DNA of 64,000 nt from Thalassotalea algicola (GTDB taxonomy: Bacteria > Pseudomonadota > Gammaproteobacteria > Enterobacterales > Alteromonadaceae): NCBI RefSeq assembly GCF_012932965.1, contig NZ_JABBXH010000002.1, forward strand, positions 458,623-522,622. Direction: 5' to 3'. The notes beneath the pieces are model-generated. The model was not told the origin of the DNA. It did not search any database and saw nothing but the letters and a program-made list of their open reading frames with translations. Below are positions 18,718 to 27,538 of the stretch, in pieces. How positions within the stretch are numbered: the first letter of the stretch is position 1; each line of letters begins with the position of its first letter. The position numbers and the translations under genes are program-made.

Positions 18718-19983
18718 GTGTTGGTGGTGGTTGTGATTCAAATACCTGATTCGATGACGTTTGAACTAAGTTTATTATTTGCGACGCTTGTCATAACGTT
18801 CCTGAACTTAGTTATTGTATTTATTGTTGTGGCACGAATAAAAAATAACAAAGCAGAACAAGTTAGTGCTACACAAAATCAAGCGCACCTGCTTGAGCAA
18901 TCCTTTTCAGATATTTATATCAAGCTCGTTAAGCAGCAACATAGTAGCGATCAAAAAACACAACAGATTTTATTTGAAAAATTCCAATCAGTTAACCAGC
19001 TTTTAAGTAATAACAATCAACGTGTTGCAGAACAGTTAACGTTAATGGCGAAGGTTAATCGTGAAGAGCAAACGGCAAGCATTGAAAAGCTAACCCAATC
19101 AACCGATAAACGTTTACAAGAAATAAGTGGTCAAGTCGATAAGCGTTTAGCAGAAGGCTTTGATAAAACCACACAAACTTTTAACGACATATTAAAACGT
19201 TTAGCGTTAATAGACGATGCTCAAAAGAAAATAACTGAGCTATCAAGTAATGTGGTGAGTTTGCAAGAAGTCTTAGCCGATAAACGTTCTCGTGGTGCCT
19301 TTGGTGAGGTACAGCTCAGTGCACTTGTCAGGAATGTATTGCCTGAGAGCCAGTTTTCACTGCAACATTCGCTGTCTAACGGTAAAGTGGCGGATTGCTT
19401 GTTATTTCTACCTAAACCTACGGGCAATGTCGTAGTAGATGCAAAGTTTCCATTGGAAAGCTATAAAACCATGGCTAATCCACACGAAGAGCAACTTCTT
19501 CGTAATAATGCGCAGAAACAGTTTAAGCAAGACATTAAAAAACATATTAATGATATCGCTAGTAAGTATTTAATTGAAAATGAAACTTCAGACGGCGCGG
19601 TTATGTTTATACCAGCAGAAGCTGTATTTGCTGAAATTCACGCTCATCATAGCGACTTGGTAGAGTATGCAAATAAACAGCGAGTGTGGCTAGCTTCACC
19701 AACTACACTGATGGCAATTTTAACCACTGCAAGAGCAGTGATTAAAGATGAAGCTACCAAACAGCAAGTGCATATTATTCAGGAGCATCTCGCTGTTCTC
19801 GCTCAGGATTTTGACCGCTTTAAAGGGCGTTTTGGAAACTTGGCGAGGCATATTGATCAAGCGGCAAATGACGTCAAACAAATCCATACCTCAGCCGATA
19901 AAATAACCCGCAGATTTGAAAAAATTGAACAGGTTGAAATTACTGAGCCTGATAGTGCTGAACTTTTAACTTCGCAAGATTAA
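18718..19983 (+). CDS. rmuC: DNA recombination protein RmuC
   Basis: RmuC limits inversion of short inverted repeats; its biochemical activity is not fully known. The 421-residue protein has an N-terminal membrane helix (about 13-40), a coiled-coil/helical segment (about 45-190) and the RmuC nuclease-like domain, with SRGAFGEVQLSALV, VVDAKFPLESYK and DGAVMFIPAEAVFAEI. The start is uncertain: the longest frame uses GTG at 18718. A GTG at 18733 preceded by GGTGG, or the ATG at 18754, would give a cleaner N-terminal anchor. It converges with the GGDEF gene. Confidence 0.93.
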   Translation: MLVVVVIQIPDSMTFELSLLFATLVITFLNLVIVFIVVARIKNNKAEQVSATQNQAHLLEQSFSDIYIKLVKQQHSSDQKTQQILFEKFQSVNQLLSNNNQRVAEQLTLMAKVNREEQTASIEKLTQSTDKRLQEISGQVDKRLAEGFDKTTQTFNDILKRLALIDDAQKKITELSSNVVSLQEVLADKRSRGAFGEVQLSALVRNVLPESQFSLQHSLSNGKVADCLLFLPKPTGNVVVDAKFPLESYKTMANPHEEQLLRNNAQKQFKQDIKKHINDIASKYLIENETSDGAVMFIPAEAVFAEIHAHHSDLVEYANKQRVWLASPTTLMAILTTARAVIKDEATKQQVHIIQEHLAVLAQDFDRFKGRFGNLARHIDQAANDVKQIHTSADKITRRFEKIEQVEITEPDSAELLTSQD

Positions 19984-20013
19984 TTTTTCGAGATTAGGCT
20001 TCGCTAAATTAAT

Positions 20014-21096
20014 TTAAGCACTTTCTTGATAAAGCTGTACTCGATTTCGGCCAAGTTCCTTTGCTAAATATAGTGCTTTATCTGCGTGAATTAGCACATC
20101 TTTCATGGTTTTACAGTGTGGTGACTTACTGGCAATGCCGAAGCTGGCTGTGCATGTAAAATATTGTTCGCCAACAATCGGAATGTTATGGCATTCGATA
20201 CTTAATCTAAGTTGCTCGGCAATATTATTTGCCTCTTGTTGTGTAGTATCTGGCAGAATAATGGCAAACTCTTCACCGCCAATACGCGCAAATAAGTCCT
20301 GTTTGCGACATTGACTAGTGACCACTTTAGTAATTTCAGTTAAACATAAATCGCCAACGAAATGACCGTATTGGTCGTTGATACGTTTGAAGTAATCAAA
20401 GTCGAGCAAAACAATGGTAAAAGGTCGTTGATGAGACTGAGCTGAAGAAAATAAGGCTTTACCTTGCTCAAAAAATGAATGGCGATTAGCAATGCCAGTT
20501 AATGAATCTGTGGTTGCTTGCCGTGTTAATTTGAGCTCATTTGCTTCGATTTCATTGGCAAAAATGGTTAGTACTAATATGACTTCAAGCATGTTCACTA
20601 AGATGACAGATTGATATATTAAGTGATTTAACTCGTCACTTAATTCAATGAGTGGCGTAGTATTTATTGTGTTTTCACAATAAAAATAGAGTATTACTGC
20701 GGTTAAGCTAAGTAGGACCTTTTCTTTCTTTTCTTGTAATTCAAATAATAAAAAAGCCCCTGTTGGCACTAGAAAATAGTATAGGTGAAAGCCAGACTCA
20801 TTAGTTACATATAGGTTAGTGCAAACGAGTAGATGCACCATTAATACGCAGAAAAACCATATTTTACTGCCTTTAAAAGCTTGGTAATGATTGAAAACTA
20901 ACGTTAAAGCGTACGCCAGGGTAAATAGTGCGTTAATACTCGCTACAATCTGGTTATCTAAAACGAAGACATATGAAAGTGTATACAGGCCAGAAATAAC
21001 GCAAGTAATAAGTGCTATTAAGTTCATCATGCGAACTTTGTTAGCAACTGAAAACGGTTTAAATGCAGTTCCCAAAGAAATGAGCTTCTCTAACAT
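20014..21096 (-). CDS. Membrane diguanylate cyclase (GGDEF)
   Basis: This enzyme is predicted to make cyclic di-GMP from two GTP. The 360 residues have about six membrane helices in the N-terminal half (no recognised sensor domain) and a C-terminal GGDEF domain, with DSLTGIANRHSF, DFDYFKRINDQYGH and the active signature RIGGEEF near residues 269-275. The inhibitory I-site RKQD lies exactly five residues before GGEEF, so product feedback is likely. No EAL domain is present. The N-terminal region may sense a membrane or small-molecule signal. It is a single gene. Confidence 0.92.
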   Translation of the reverse strand: MLEKLISLGTAFKPFSVANKVRMMNLIALITCVISGLYTLSYVFVLDNQIVASINALFTLAYALTLVFNHYQAFKGSKIWFFCVLMVHLLVCTNLYVTNESGFHLYYFLVPTGAFLLFELQEKKEKVLLSLTAVILYFYCENTINTTPLIELSDELNHLIYQSVILVNMLEVILVLTIFANEIEANELKLTRQATTDSLTGIANRHSFFEQGKALFSSAQSHQRPFTIVLLDFDYFKRINDQYGHFVGDLCLTEITKVVTSQCRKQDLFARIGGEEFAIILPDTTQQEANNIAEQLRLSIECHNIPIVGEQYFTCTASFGIASKSPHCKTMKDVLIHADKALYLAKELGRNRVQLYQESA

Positions 21097-21175
21097 CCTA
21101 TACCTATAAAGCGAAATGAATTATGAACAAGCTTAGTTTATCGGAACTGATTTATCTTTGGCAGCTATTTAAGAG

Positions 21176-21226
21176 AATAAAAAATTTAAAAATACCAAAA
21201 GCTACGTGTAAGCAGGTAACTTTTGG
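21176..21226 (-). terminator. Probable terminator after the NSS transporter gene
   Basis: On the minus strand, CCAAAAG pairs with CTTTTGG (21195-21226), extended by TAC/GTA after a mismatch, and a T-rich tract (TATTTTTAAATTTTTTA) follows. It lies about 30 bases beyond the stop of the NSS gene. Confidence 0.55.
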
Positions 21227-21257
21227 CTTTAATTGTAATGCAAGTTCGTATCGTTAA

Positions 21258-22583
21258 TTAAAATGCAACGTTAACGAATACGACAGTAAGTAAAATAGGG
21301 CATACATATCTTAAGTAATTGCCCCACACCCAAAGCCATTTATCATTTGATAGTCGTGATTTATCGGTAAGTTTATTACCTCTATTCCATATCCAGCCAA
21401 CAACGAGGAAATAAAACAGGCAACTTAGTGGCTGCATTATGGTTGTTAACACTTGAATAACAATACCAAAAAGCGCTTCGAAAAATGCGATTAATACCAT
21501 GCTGGCGGTTAATACGACAGCAGATACTAACCAAGTCGCTTTTTTACGCGACATTGATTTTTCTTCAACAAGGTAGGATACCGGCACTTCTGTTGAAGAA
21601 ATTGTAGAGGTAAGCGCAGCAATAGAAAGTAATGAGAAAAAGCCCGTAGCGACTAGCAGGCCAACAGTCCCCATCGATTCAAATAAGGTTGGTAGAATTT
21701 TAAAAATTAGTTGTCCTTCACCGATTAATTTTTCATCAGCAAATACTTGCTGACCAGCATGTTGTGCAACAAACAACGCTGGAATAATGAGTAAGCCAGC
21801 TAAGAAAGCGATGAAGGTATCAAGGGCGCCAATTGAAAGGACTAACTTGCCAATATCTTTATCTTTTTGCATGTACGAGCCATAAACCATCATACCGCCA
21901 ACACCTATGGATAATGAGAAAAAGGCTTGCCCCATTGCTGAAATGACCAGTGTTGGGTCGGTTACTTGAGTAAAATCAGGAATTAAATACTGTTTTAAGC
22001 CAGCCATAGCTCCATCTTGCTGCAATATATAAATTATTAATCCGATTAACATTAATAGCAAAATTGGCATTAAACGAGCCGACCATTTTTCAATACCTGC
22101 GTGAACGCCTTGGTGAATAATGGCTGCACCCAACAATACAAATACAGGAGTAAATAGTAAATTTCTTAATGTACTATCGCTCGCTAACCAGTTTGAAAGA
22201 TCGGTTAATCCGCCAATTGCAGTTACTGCTGAAAGGGCGTGCGATAGCATCCAACCAGCAACAATCGTATAAAAGCTTAGCATCATGATCGCGCCACAAA
22301 GACCAGCTTTACCAGCAAAGCGGCCAAAACGAGGTAGGCGATTTTTACATGCCTCACCTAGAGCGCTAACGGGGTTTTTTTGCGCTTGATTACCAATATA
22401 AATTTCAGCGTATAGTGCAGGAAGAGCAAGCAACAAGGTTACAACCAAATAGACGAATAAAAATGCGCCACCACCATTATTGGCAGCATTCGTAGGAAAA
22501 CCCCAAATGTTACCCAAGCCAATAGCGGAGCCTGCAGCGGCTAATACGAAACCTATACGGGAATGAAATGAATCTCTGACCAA
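21258..22583 (-). CDS. Sodium-dependent transporter of the NSS (SLC6-like) family
   Basis: NSS proteins co-transport amino acids or related amines with sodium. The 441-residue protein starts SRIGFVLAAAGSAIGLGN, the sodium-site and unwound TM1 signature, and then has WGFPTNAANNGGGAF. About 11 membrane helices are visible, as in many prokaryotic NSS members. The start codon is TTG, with an AAGAG ribosome site about 7 bases upstream. The substrate cannot be told from sequence. It stands alone, divergent from gloC. Confidence 0.9.
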   Translation of the reverse strand: MVRDSFHSRIGFVLAAAGSAIGLGNIWGFPTNAANNGGGAFLFVYLVVTLLLALPALYAEIYIGNQAQKNPVSALGEACKNRLPRFGRFAGKAGLCGAIMMLSFYTIVAGWMLSHALSAVTAIGGLTDLSNWLASDSTLRNLLFTPVFVLLGAAIIHQGVHAGIEKWSARLMPILLLMLIGLIIYILQQDGAMAGLKQYLIPDFTQVTDPTLVISAMGQAFFSLSIGVGGMMVYGSYMQKDKDIGKLVLSIGALDTFIAFLAGLLIIPALFVAQHAGQQVFADEKLIGEGQLIFKILPTLFESMGTVGLLVATGFFSLLSIAALTSTISSTEVPVSYLVEEKSMSRKKATWLVSAVVLTASMVLIAFFEALFGIVIQVLTTIMQPLSCLFYFLVVGWIWNRGNKLTDKSRLSNDKWLWVWGNYLRYVCPILLTVVFVNVAF

Positions 22584-22766
22584 AATATACTCTTAGTTCT
22601 TATTATTATTTTTGCTTTTGCCGAGCTTACCGACTTCAACTTTGATAGTGAAGTAATTTTTAAATTAGAAAGGTTAATTAAGATAATTTGCTCATGGCTC
22701 TTGGCATTGTAAGGCATAGCCCATATGATCTGTTCAATACTAACTTTACGTGAAAAAGAATCAGCT

Positions 22767-23411
22767 ATGTTGCAGTATCAAATTATTCCAGTAACGCCTT
22801 TTCAACAAAACTGTACGGTGTTTTGGTGCGACGAAACAAAACACGCGGCAGTGGTCGACCCTGGTGGCGATGTTGAGCAGGTCATTGCATTCATTGATAG
22901 CAAAGGCTTAACGTTAGAAAAAGTATTGTTAACTCATGCTCACATTGATCATGCAGGTGCAACAAAAGCGCTTTCAACTCACTACGGTGTAAAAGTCGAA
23001 GGACCACAAAAAGAAGATCAATTCTGGATAGATATGATTCCGATGCAAAAAGAGCGTTTTGGCTTTTCTCATGCAGAAGCATTTGATACCGATCGTTGGT
23101 TAGAGCAAGGTGACAAAGTGAACTTTGGTAACATAGAGCTGGAAGTTTATTTCTGTCCAGGACATACACCTGGTCATGTTGTGTTCTTCCATCGTGAATC
23201 AAAACTTGCGCAAGTAGGTGACGTATTGTTCAAAGGTTCGATCGGTCGAACGGACTTCCCTAAAGGTGATCACGCAACTTTGATTCATTCAATTCGTAAA
23301 AACTTATTTCCATTAGGGGATGACGTACGTTTTATTCCGGGTCATGGCCCAATGTCTACTTTTGGAGAAGAACGTCGGAGCAACCCGTTTGTAGGTGATG
23401 GAGCGCACTAG
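22767..23411 (+). CDS. gloC: Type II glyoxalase-like MBL-fold hydrolase (YcbL/GloC)
   Basis: GloC hydrolyses S-lactoylglutathione in methylglyoxal detoxification. The frame is open from 22725, but the family N-terminus (MLQYQIIPVTPFQQNCTVFW) begins at the ATG at 22767, giving 214 residues. The metallo-beta-lactamase motif THAHIDHAG is at about 57-65, followed by the other metal ligands: His in CPGHTPGHVVF, Asp in VGDVLF and His in IPGHGPMS. It lies 5 bases before the ion-channel gene, which suggests co-transcription. The short single-domain form, without the C-terminal helical domain of GloB, supports GloC over GloB. Confidence 0.88.
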   Translation: MLQYQIIPVTPFQQNCTVFWCDETKHAAVVDPGGDVEQVIAFIDSKGLTLEKVLLTHAHIDHAGATKALSTHYGVKVEGPQKEDQFWIDMIPMQKERFGFSHAEAFDTDRWLEQGDKVNFGNIELEVYFCPGHTPGHVVFFHRESKLAQVGDVLFKGSIGRTDFPKGDHATLIHSIRKNLFPLGDDVRFIPGHGPMSTFGEERRSNPFVGDGAH

Positions 23412-23416
23412 CCACA

Positions 23417-24247
23417 ATGAAGAATACAATAATTTTTCGCATGCAGCGACGCTTGAAGGAAGTCGATTCCAGTAAGTGGTTTCAAGGGGTTGTCATCGCG
23501 GTCATTATATTATCGGCCTTACTTGTTGGTGCCAAAACTCATAATTTACCTGCTCAAGCTATTGTCGTATTAGCAGCGCTGGATGTAGCGGTTACGGTCT
23601 TTTTTGTTGTCGAACTCACTATTCGATTTCTTGCTTACAGAAAAAAGCCGGAATTCTTTAAAAATGGATGGAATATCTTTGATACCATCATTGTTATAGG
23701 CTCACTAATTCCATCAGGTGGTTCTGGCGTCTTGATAGCGCGGTTACTGCGTGTATTTAGGGTATTGCGTTTAGTTTCAATGGTGCCGGAATTAAGGCTA
23801 TTGATAAATGCGCTAATTAAAGCAATTCCTCGTATGGGTTATATCGCGTTGTTGATGTTCGTCATTTTTTACATCTACGCAGCGATTGGTAGTATCGTCT
23901 TTAAGGATATCAATGACGTATTGTGGGGCGATGTCTCAATTTCAATGCTTACGCTATTTAGGGTGGCGACATTTGAAGATTGGACTGACGTTATGTATGA
24001 AACTATGGCGGTTTATCCAATTAGTTGGATTTACTACCTTACCTTTATTTTCTTAACTGCTTTTATCTTCTTAAATATGATGGTTGGTACTATTCTCGAA
24101 GTGATGAGTGAAGAGCATGAAAACTTTCGTGTAGAATCACACGGTGAAAGTAGAGAAGGCGGCGAACCTGCAAGCCGAGCACAAATTGAAGCGTTGCACG
24201 ACGAAATAGCTGAGTTAAAAGCATTAATTAAGCAAAACACTCGTTAG
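23417..24247 (+). CDS. Voltage-gated cation channel of the NaChBac type
   Basis: The product is a 276-residue, one-repeat six-helix channel (tetrameric in this family). S1-S4 lie at about 22-125; S4 carries Arg109, 112, 115 and 118 every third residue (ARLLRVFRVLR), as in voltage sensors. S5 and S6 flank the pore loop with the filter TFEDWTD (residues 185-191). In sodium-selective NavAb this filter is TLESWSM, and the engineered calcium-selective CavAb has TLDDWSD, so this protein has extra acids at the second and third such positions. A C-terminal coiled coil (about 250-276) is typical. The real ion selectivity is inferred, not known. Confidence 0.88.
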   Translation: MKNTIIFRMQRRLKEVDSSKWFQGVVIAVIILSALLVGAKTHNLPAQAIVVLAALDVAVTVFFVVELTIRFLAYRKKPEFFKNGWNIFDTIIVIGSLIPSGGSGVLIARLLRVFRVLRLVSMVPELRLLINALIKAIPRMGYIALLMFVIFYIYAAIGSIVFKDINDVLWGDVSISMLTLFRVATFEDWTDVMYETMAVYPISWIYYLTFIFLTAFIFLNMMVGTILEVMSEEHENFRVESHGESREGGEPASRAQIEALHDEIAELKALIKQNTR

Positions 24248-24248
24248 T

Positions 24249-24857
24249 TTATTTAGTTAAAATAGATGCAACCCGTTGTTGGAGCAAAGGAATGACATCT
24301 TGCTCAAACCACGGGTTTTTCTTTAACCATAAATTATTACGCGGACTAGGATGTGGAAGGGCGATAGTATGCTGTTGTAGTAATACTTGATAATGCTTTA
24401 CAACGTCGGTGATATTTTTGTATTTAAGGAGTGGGGACTCGCCAGCTAAGTTGGCTAAGTGCCAATCGATAGCATATTTTCCTACTAAAATTGTTAGTTC
24501 TATTTGCGGGAGTTTAGCTAGCAAGGGAGCCCGCCAAGTTTTTTCACAAAGTGGAATTGGCGGTAAATCACCTGACTTTCCTTTACCTGGGTAGCAAAAG
24601 CCCATAGGCACAATGGCAAGTAGCTCTTCGTTATAAAAGATCGTTTTGTCTACGCCAAGCCAAGTTCTTAGCCGCTCTCCGCTTTTATCATCAAAAGGTC
24701 GCAACTTTTCATGAGTGACGACACCTGGCGCTTGTCCAGCAATTAGTATTTTACTGTTAACATTGCACTGTAAAATAGGCCTTGGTGCCAACGGTAATTG
24801 GTTTTTACACAGCTGACATTGACTGATCTGAGATAATAGCTGCTTAAGAGAAGTCAT
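24249..24857 (-). CDS. Uracil-DNA glycosylase superfamily protein
   Basis: The 202-residue protein has the UDG-superfamily motif A loop ILIAGQAPG (about 38-46) and the C-terminal HPSPRNNLW motif, which matches motif B with its histidine. The intermediate segment RPFDDKSGERLRTWLG is typical of a proteobacterial branch often called uracil-DNA glycosylase family protein. Only one N-terminal CxxC (CQLC) is seen, so a four-cysteine Fe-S cluster of the UdgA/B type is not supported. It lies in a probable operon with an XRE regulator and a membrane protein (gap 11 bases). Its substrate is unproven. Confidence 0.8.
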   Translation of the reverse strand: MTSLKQLLSQISQCQLCKNQLPLAPRPILQCNVNSKILIAGQAPGVVTHEKLRPFDDKSGERLRTWLGVDKTIFYNEELLAIVPMGFCYPGKGKSGDLPPIPLCEKTWRAPLLAKLPQIELTILVGKYAIDWHLANLAGESPLLKYKNITDVVKHYQVLLQQHTIALPHPSPRNNLWLKKNPWFEQDVIPLLQQRVASILTK

Positions 24858-24868
24858 TAATGGTTTCT

Positions 24869-25087
24869 CTAATAGTCCGACTCTTGGTATTGAAAAACAT
24901 CATTTAATGTAACACCAAACACATCGGCAATTTTAAAAGCAACTTCTAATGAAGGAGAGTACTTGTTTTTTTCAATTGCGACAATGGTTTGCCTTGAAAC
25001 TTTTATTGCTTGTGCCAAGGCTTGTTGGGTCATTTCACTATGATGAAACCGTAACGTGCGAATATTGTTCGTTATCTCTTTAGCCAT
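24869..25087 (-). CDS. XRE-type helix-turn-helix regulator
   Basis: This 72-residue protein is essentially one lambda-Cro/C1-type HTH (NIRTLRFHHSEMTQQALAQAIKVSRQTIVAIEK), with no extra sensing domain. It starts 2 bases after the stop of the upstream membrane gene, and the UDG-family gene follows by 11 bases, so the three genes are an operon. Short XRE proteins paired with small membrane proteins often control their own operon; that role is inferred here. Confidence 0.9.
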   Translation of the reverse strand: MAKEITNNIRTLRFHHSEMTQQALAQAIKVSRQTIVAIEKNKYSPSLEVAFKIADVFGVTLNDVFQYQESDY

Positions 25088-25089
25088 AA

Positions 25090-25551
25090 CTAGGCACCTT
25101 TATGGTAATGATAGAGTTTTGTAGAAAAACGGATAATTTCTGCCAGTAAAAAACCTACCAATAACATATTTAGTACATTAAATTCCGCACTTAGCGCTTC
25201 AAAGTAATAATACGCACCAGGAATAGATTTTAACCATAGCTGTACAACGATGATCATGACCCAAACACTTAATAAATTGTAAGCAGCGTTACTCCCCTTT
25301 AAGGCGATCAAGTCATCTCGTTCATCCCTTTGCTGTTCTATTTCATCTTTATTGCTAAAGATTGCGACTATGGTATGAACCGCAATATTAAGAATAACGA
25401 GTTGAAAAGCGGTAAAAATTAATAATTCAGTATACCCTTCATTAGTTAACTTATTTGCCTCGTATAAATAGATAAAGCTATCGATGTAGTGATAACCAAT
25501 AAACAAGGTTATAAAAAATTGAATCCATACACTTTTATGTATAAACGACAT
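25090..25551 (-). CDS. Small multi-pass membrane protein paired with XRE regulator
   Basis: The 153-residue protein has about four membrane helices (about 8-28, 42-65, 93-112 and 124-142) and a charged Glu/Asp/Arg loop (NKDEIEQQRDERDD, about 68-81). I do not recognise a named family with certainty; it resembles DUF2178-like membrane partners of XRE regulators. AAGGAAG precedes the ATG. It heads the operon with the XRE and UDG genes, driven by a clear promoter at 25606-25634. A role in signal capture for the XRE protein is a guess. Confidence 0.7.
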   Translation of the reverse strand: MSFIHKSVWIQFFITLFIGYHYIDSFIYLYEANKLTNEGYTELLIFTAFQLVILNIAVHTIVAIFSNKDEIEQQRDERDDLIALKGSNAAYNLLSVWVMIIVVQLWLKSIPGAYYYFEALSAEFNVLNMLLVGFLLAEIIRFSTKLYHYHKGA

Positions 25552-25605
25552 GGCTCTTCCTTAAATGTAACAAAATTGAGTGTAAAAAATATTAGACATG
25601 GTGTT

Positions 25606-25634
25606 AATGTAATCATACTTTGTGGTGGTGTCAA
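25606..25634 (-). promoter_or_regulatory. Sigma-70 promoter for the membrane protein/XRE/UDG operon
   Basis: On the minus strand TTGACA (25629-25634) is followed after exactly 17 bases by TACATT (25606-25611). The -35 is a perfect match and the -10 is 4 of 6. The start codon lies about 55 bases downstream. Confidence 0.6.
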
Positions 25635-25758
25635 ATATATTTGTCATTGTGTTTGTTATTTTTAACAATTTAAGGCGTTTCATTTTAATCACATCTGGCT
25701 TGAGGCATAATAAGGCTCCATAAACCCTCCTTTAGTTTAATAAAGAACTTTCATAGCA

Positions 25759-26451
25759 ATGCGATTAGATAAATACATCACTAAAAGTACAGAACTGACG
25801 AGAAATGAAGCTAAAAGATTGCTGAAAAGCGGACAAATTACGGTTGATGGTGAAATCGTTAAAAATGGTGCGTTTAAGGTTGAAGAAGGTGCTGAAATCA
25901 AAGTAGATGGTAGTGTTTTAACCTTGATAGGCCAGCGTTATATTATGATGAACAAGCCACAAGATGTGATTTGTTCTAATGTTGATGAAGTGCACCCATC
26001 TATTCTTCACTTTTTAGAAGTTGACCGTGCATTTGAGTTGCATATTGCCGGTAGATTAGATGCTGATACTACAGGGTTAGTATTAATCACTGACGACGGA
26101 AAATGGTCGCATAATATTATCTCACCGAAAAAGCAGTGCAAGAAAACTTATCGTGTCTGGTTAAGGGATAAAATTACTCCGCAAGCCATTGCTGAGCTTG
26201 AGAGTGGTGTCCAACTTAATAATGAAAAGGGACTTACCTTACCTGCAACGATAGAAGTGATTAATGATGATGAAGTGCTGTTAACGATAATGGAAGGTAA
26301 ATATCACCAAGTAAAGCGAATGTTTGCTGCGGTTGGTAACTTTGTTGAAGCATTACATAGAGAAAGCATCGGCAACATTATACTCGATGATGACTTAATG
26401 TTAGGGGAGTGGCGATATCTTACCGAACAAGAAATCGCATTATTTAGTTAG
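25759..26451 (+). CDS. rsuA: 16S rRNA pseudouridine(516) synthase RsuA
   Basis: RsuA makes pseudouridine 516 in 16S rRNA. The 230 residues have an N-terminal S4 RNA-binding domain (MRLDKYITKSTELTRNEAKR) and a catalytic domain with the Asp motif AGRLDADTTGLVLITDDG (about residues 95-112). The segment GKYHQVKRMFAAVGN and the opening MRLDKYI fit RsuA better than RluB/E/F. The gene has the usual length. It lies 36 bases before the CHMI-family gene. Confidence 0.95.
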   Translation: MRLDKYITKSTELTRNEAKRLLKSGQITVDGEIVKNGAFKVEEGAEIKVDGSVLTLIGQRYIMMNKPQDVICSNVDEVHPSILHFLEVDRAFELHIAGRLDADTTGLVLITDDGKWSHNIISPKKQCKKTYRVWLRDKITPQAIAELESGVQLNNEKGLTLPATIEVINDDEVLLTIMEGKYHQVKRMFAAVGNFVEALHRESIGNIILDDDLMLGEWRYLTEQEIALFS

Positions 26452-26487
26452 CAAACCTTTATCACATAGCACTTTAATAGGAAGAGT

Positions 26488-26829
26488 ATGCCACATTGCA
26501 TAATTGAATATTCGGCTGATGTTGAATCGCAAACGTCAGCGAAAACACTTATTGGACAAGTTCAAGCTGGTGCATTGGCATCGAATTTATTCGAGCCAGA
26601 GCACATCAAATTAAGAACTTGCTGTTTTGACCACTCGAGAATTGGTACAAGCGCCAAAGGTTTTATTCATGTTACGGCAAGGGTTTTATCCGGTAGAACG
26701 TTAGAACAGCGGCAACATTTATCAAACTGTTTATTGAAAACGTTACAAAATATGTCTTTGCAGGAACTTTCGCTTACCGTTGAAATCATAGAAATGGAAA
26801 GAGAAAGCTATAACAAATGTATCGTATAG
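26488..26829 (+). CDS. 5-carboxymethyl-2-hydroxymuconate isomerase family protein
   Basis: The 113-residue protein begins MPHCIIEYSADVE, so after Met removal it exposes the catalytic Pro1 of the tautomerase superfamily. The rest (FDHSRIGTSAKGFIHVTARVLSGR) matches the CHMI (HpaF-like) family, which isomerises a muconate in homoprotocatechuate breakdown. No other homoprotocatechuate gene is nearby, so the physiological substrate is unknown and a stand-alone tautomerase is plausible. GGAAGA lies just before the ATG. Confidence 0.85.
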   Translation: MPHCIIEYSADVESQTSAKTLIGQVQAGALASNLFEPEHIKLRTCCFDHSRIGTSAKGFIHVTARVLSGRTLEQRQHLSNCLLKTLQNMSLQELSLTVEIIEMERESYNKCIV

Positions 26830-26862
26830 CTTTTTATATTAAACGAAATATAAAAGGAATCT

Positions 26863-27519
26863 ATGATGATAGGAAAGTTTACTAAGCTAGCAAAGGACAA
26901 TCGCGGCTTTATATTATTTCTTGTGTTAATGAGTGTTTTTCGCAGTGCCGTTGCCGATTGGAATGATGTTCCTACTGGTTCAATGAATCCGACTATTGTT
27001 GAAGGTGATCGTATCTTTATCAACAAAATGGCATACGATGTGCGCCTTCCGTTTACTCATATTTCCCTTATGCAAACAGGTGAACCATCATTAGGTGACG
27101 TGGTGATCTTTGACTCAAAAGCTTCGGATAAGCGTTTGGTGAAACGAGTTATTGGTGTACCGGGTGATGTTATTGCAATGAAAGATAATACGCTTCTTAT
27201 CAATGGGCAGCCTGCAGAATATGACATAATTGATCATGCTGAGCAAAGCATCGATTATCTAGAAACAACTCAAGGTGTTAGCTATCGTGTACGTAAATCA
27301 AATGCTAACCAACCTTATGATTCATTTTCTGAAGTTGAAGTGCCTCAAGGGCACTATCTAGTGCTAGGTGACAATCGCGATAACAGTGCCGACTCTCGAT
27401 TTATTGGCTTTGTCCCTAGAAACGAAATAGTCGGACAAAGTCAAAGTGTCGCATTCTCTCTTGATTACGACAATTATTTTTTACCGCGAGTAAGTCGCTT
27501 TTTTAGCTCGCTGGATTAG
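26863..27519 (+). CDS. lepB: Signal peptidase I
   Basis: Signal peptidase I cleaves signal peptides at the outer face of the inner membrane. The 218-residue protein has one clear N-terminal membrane helix (about 16-32), the nucleophile Ser40 in VPTGSMNPT, the general base Lys94 in RLVKRVIGVPGD, and the box GDNRDNSADSR. It is shorter than E. coli LepB (324). It is not next to lepA, rnc or era, so this may be an additional signal peptidase; the main one would be outside the window. AAAAGGAA lies before the ATG. A 59-codon membrane gene follows. Confidence 0.9.
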   Translation: MMIGKFTKLAKDNRGFILFLVLMSVFRSAVADWNDVPTGSMNPTIVEGDRIFINKMAYDVRLPFTHISLMQTGEPSLGDVVIFDSKASDKRLVKRVIGVPGDVIAMKDNTLLINGQPAEYDIIDHAEQSIDYLETTQGVSYRVRKSNANQPYDSFSEVEVPQGHYLVLGDNRDNSADSRFIGFVPRNEIVGQSQSVAFSLDYDNYFLPRVSRFFSSLD

Positions 27520-27538
27520 TTTACAGGAACAGCCATTT

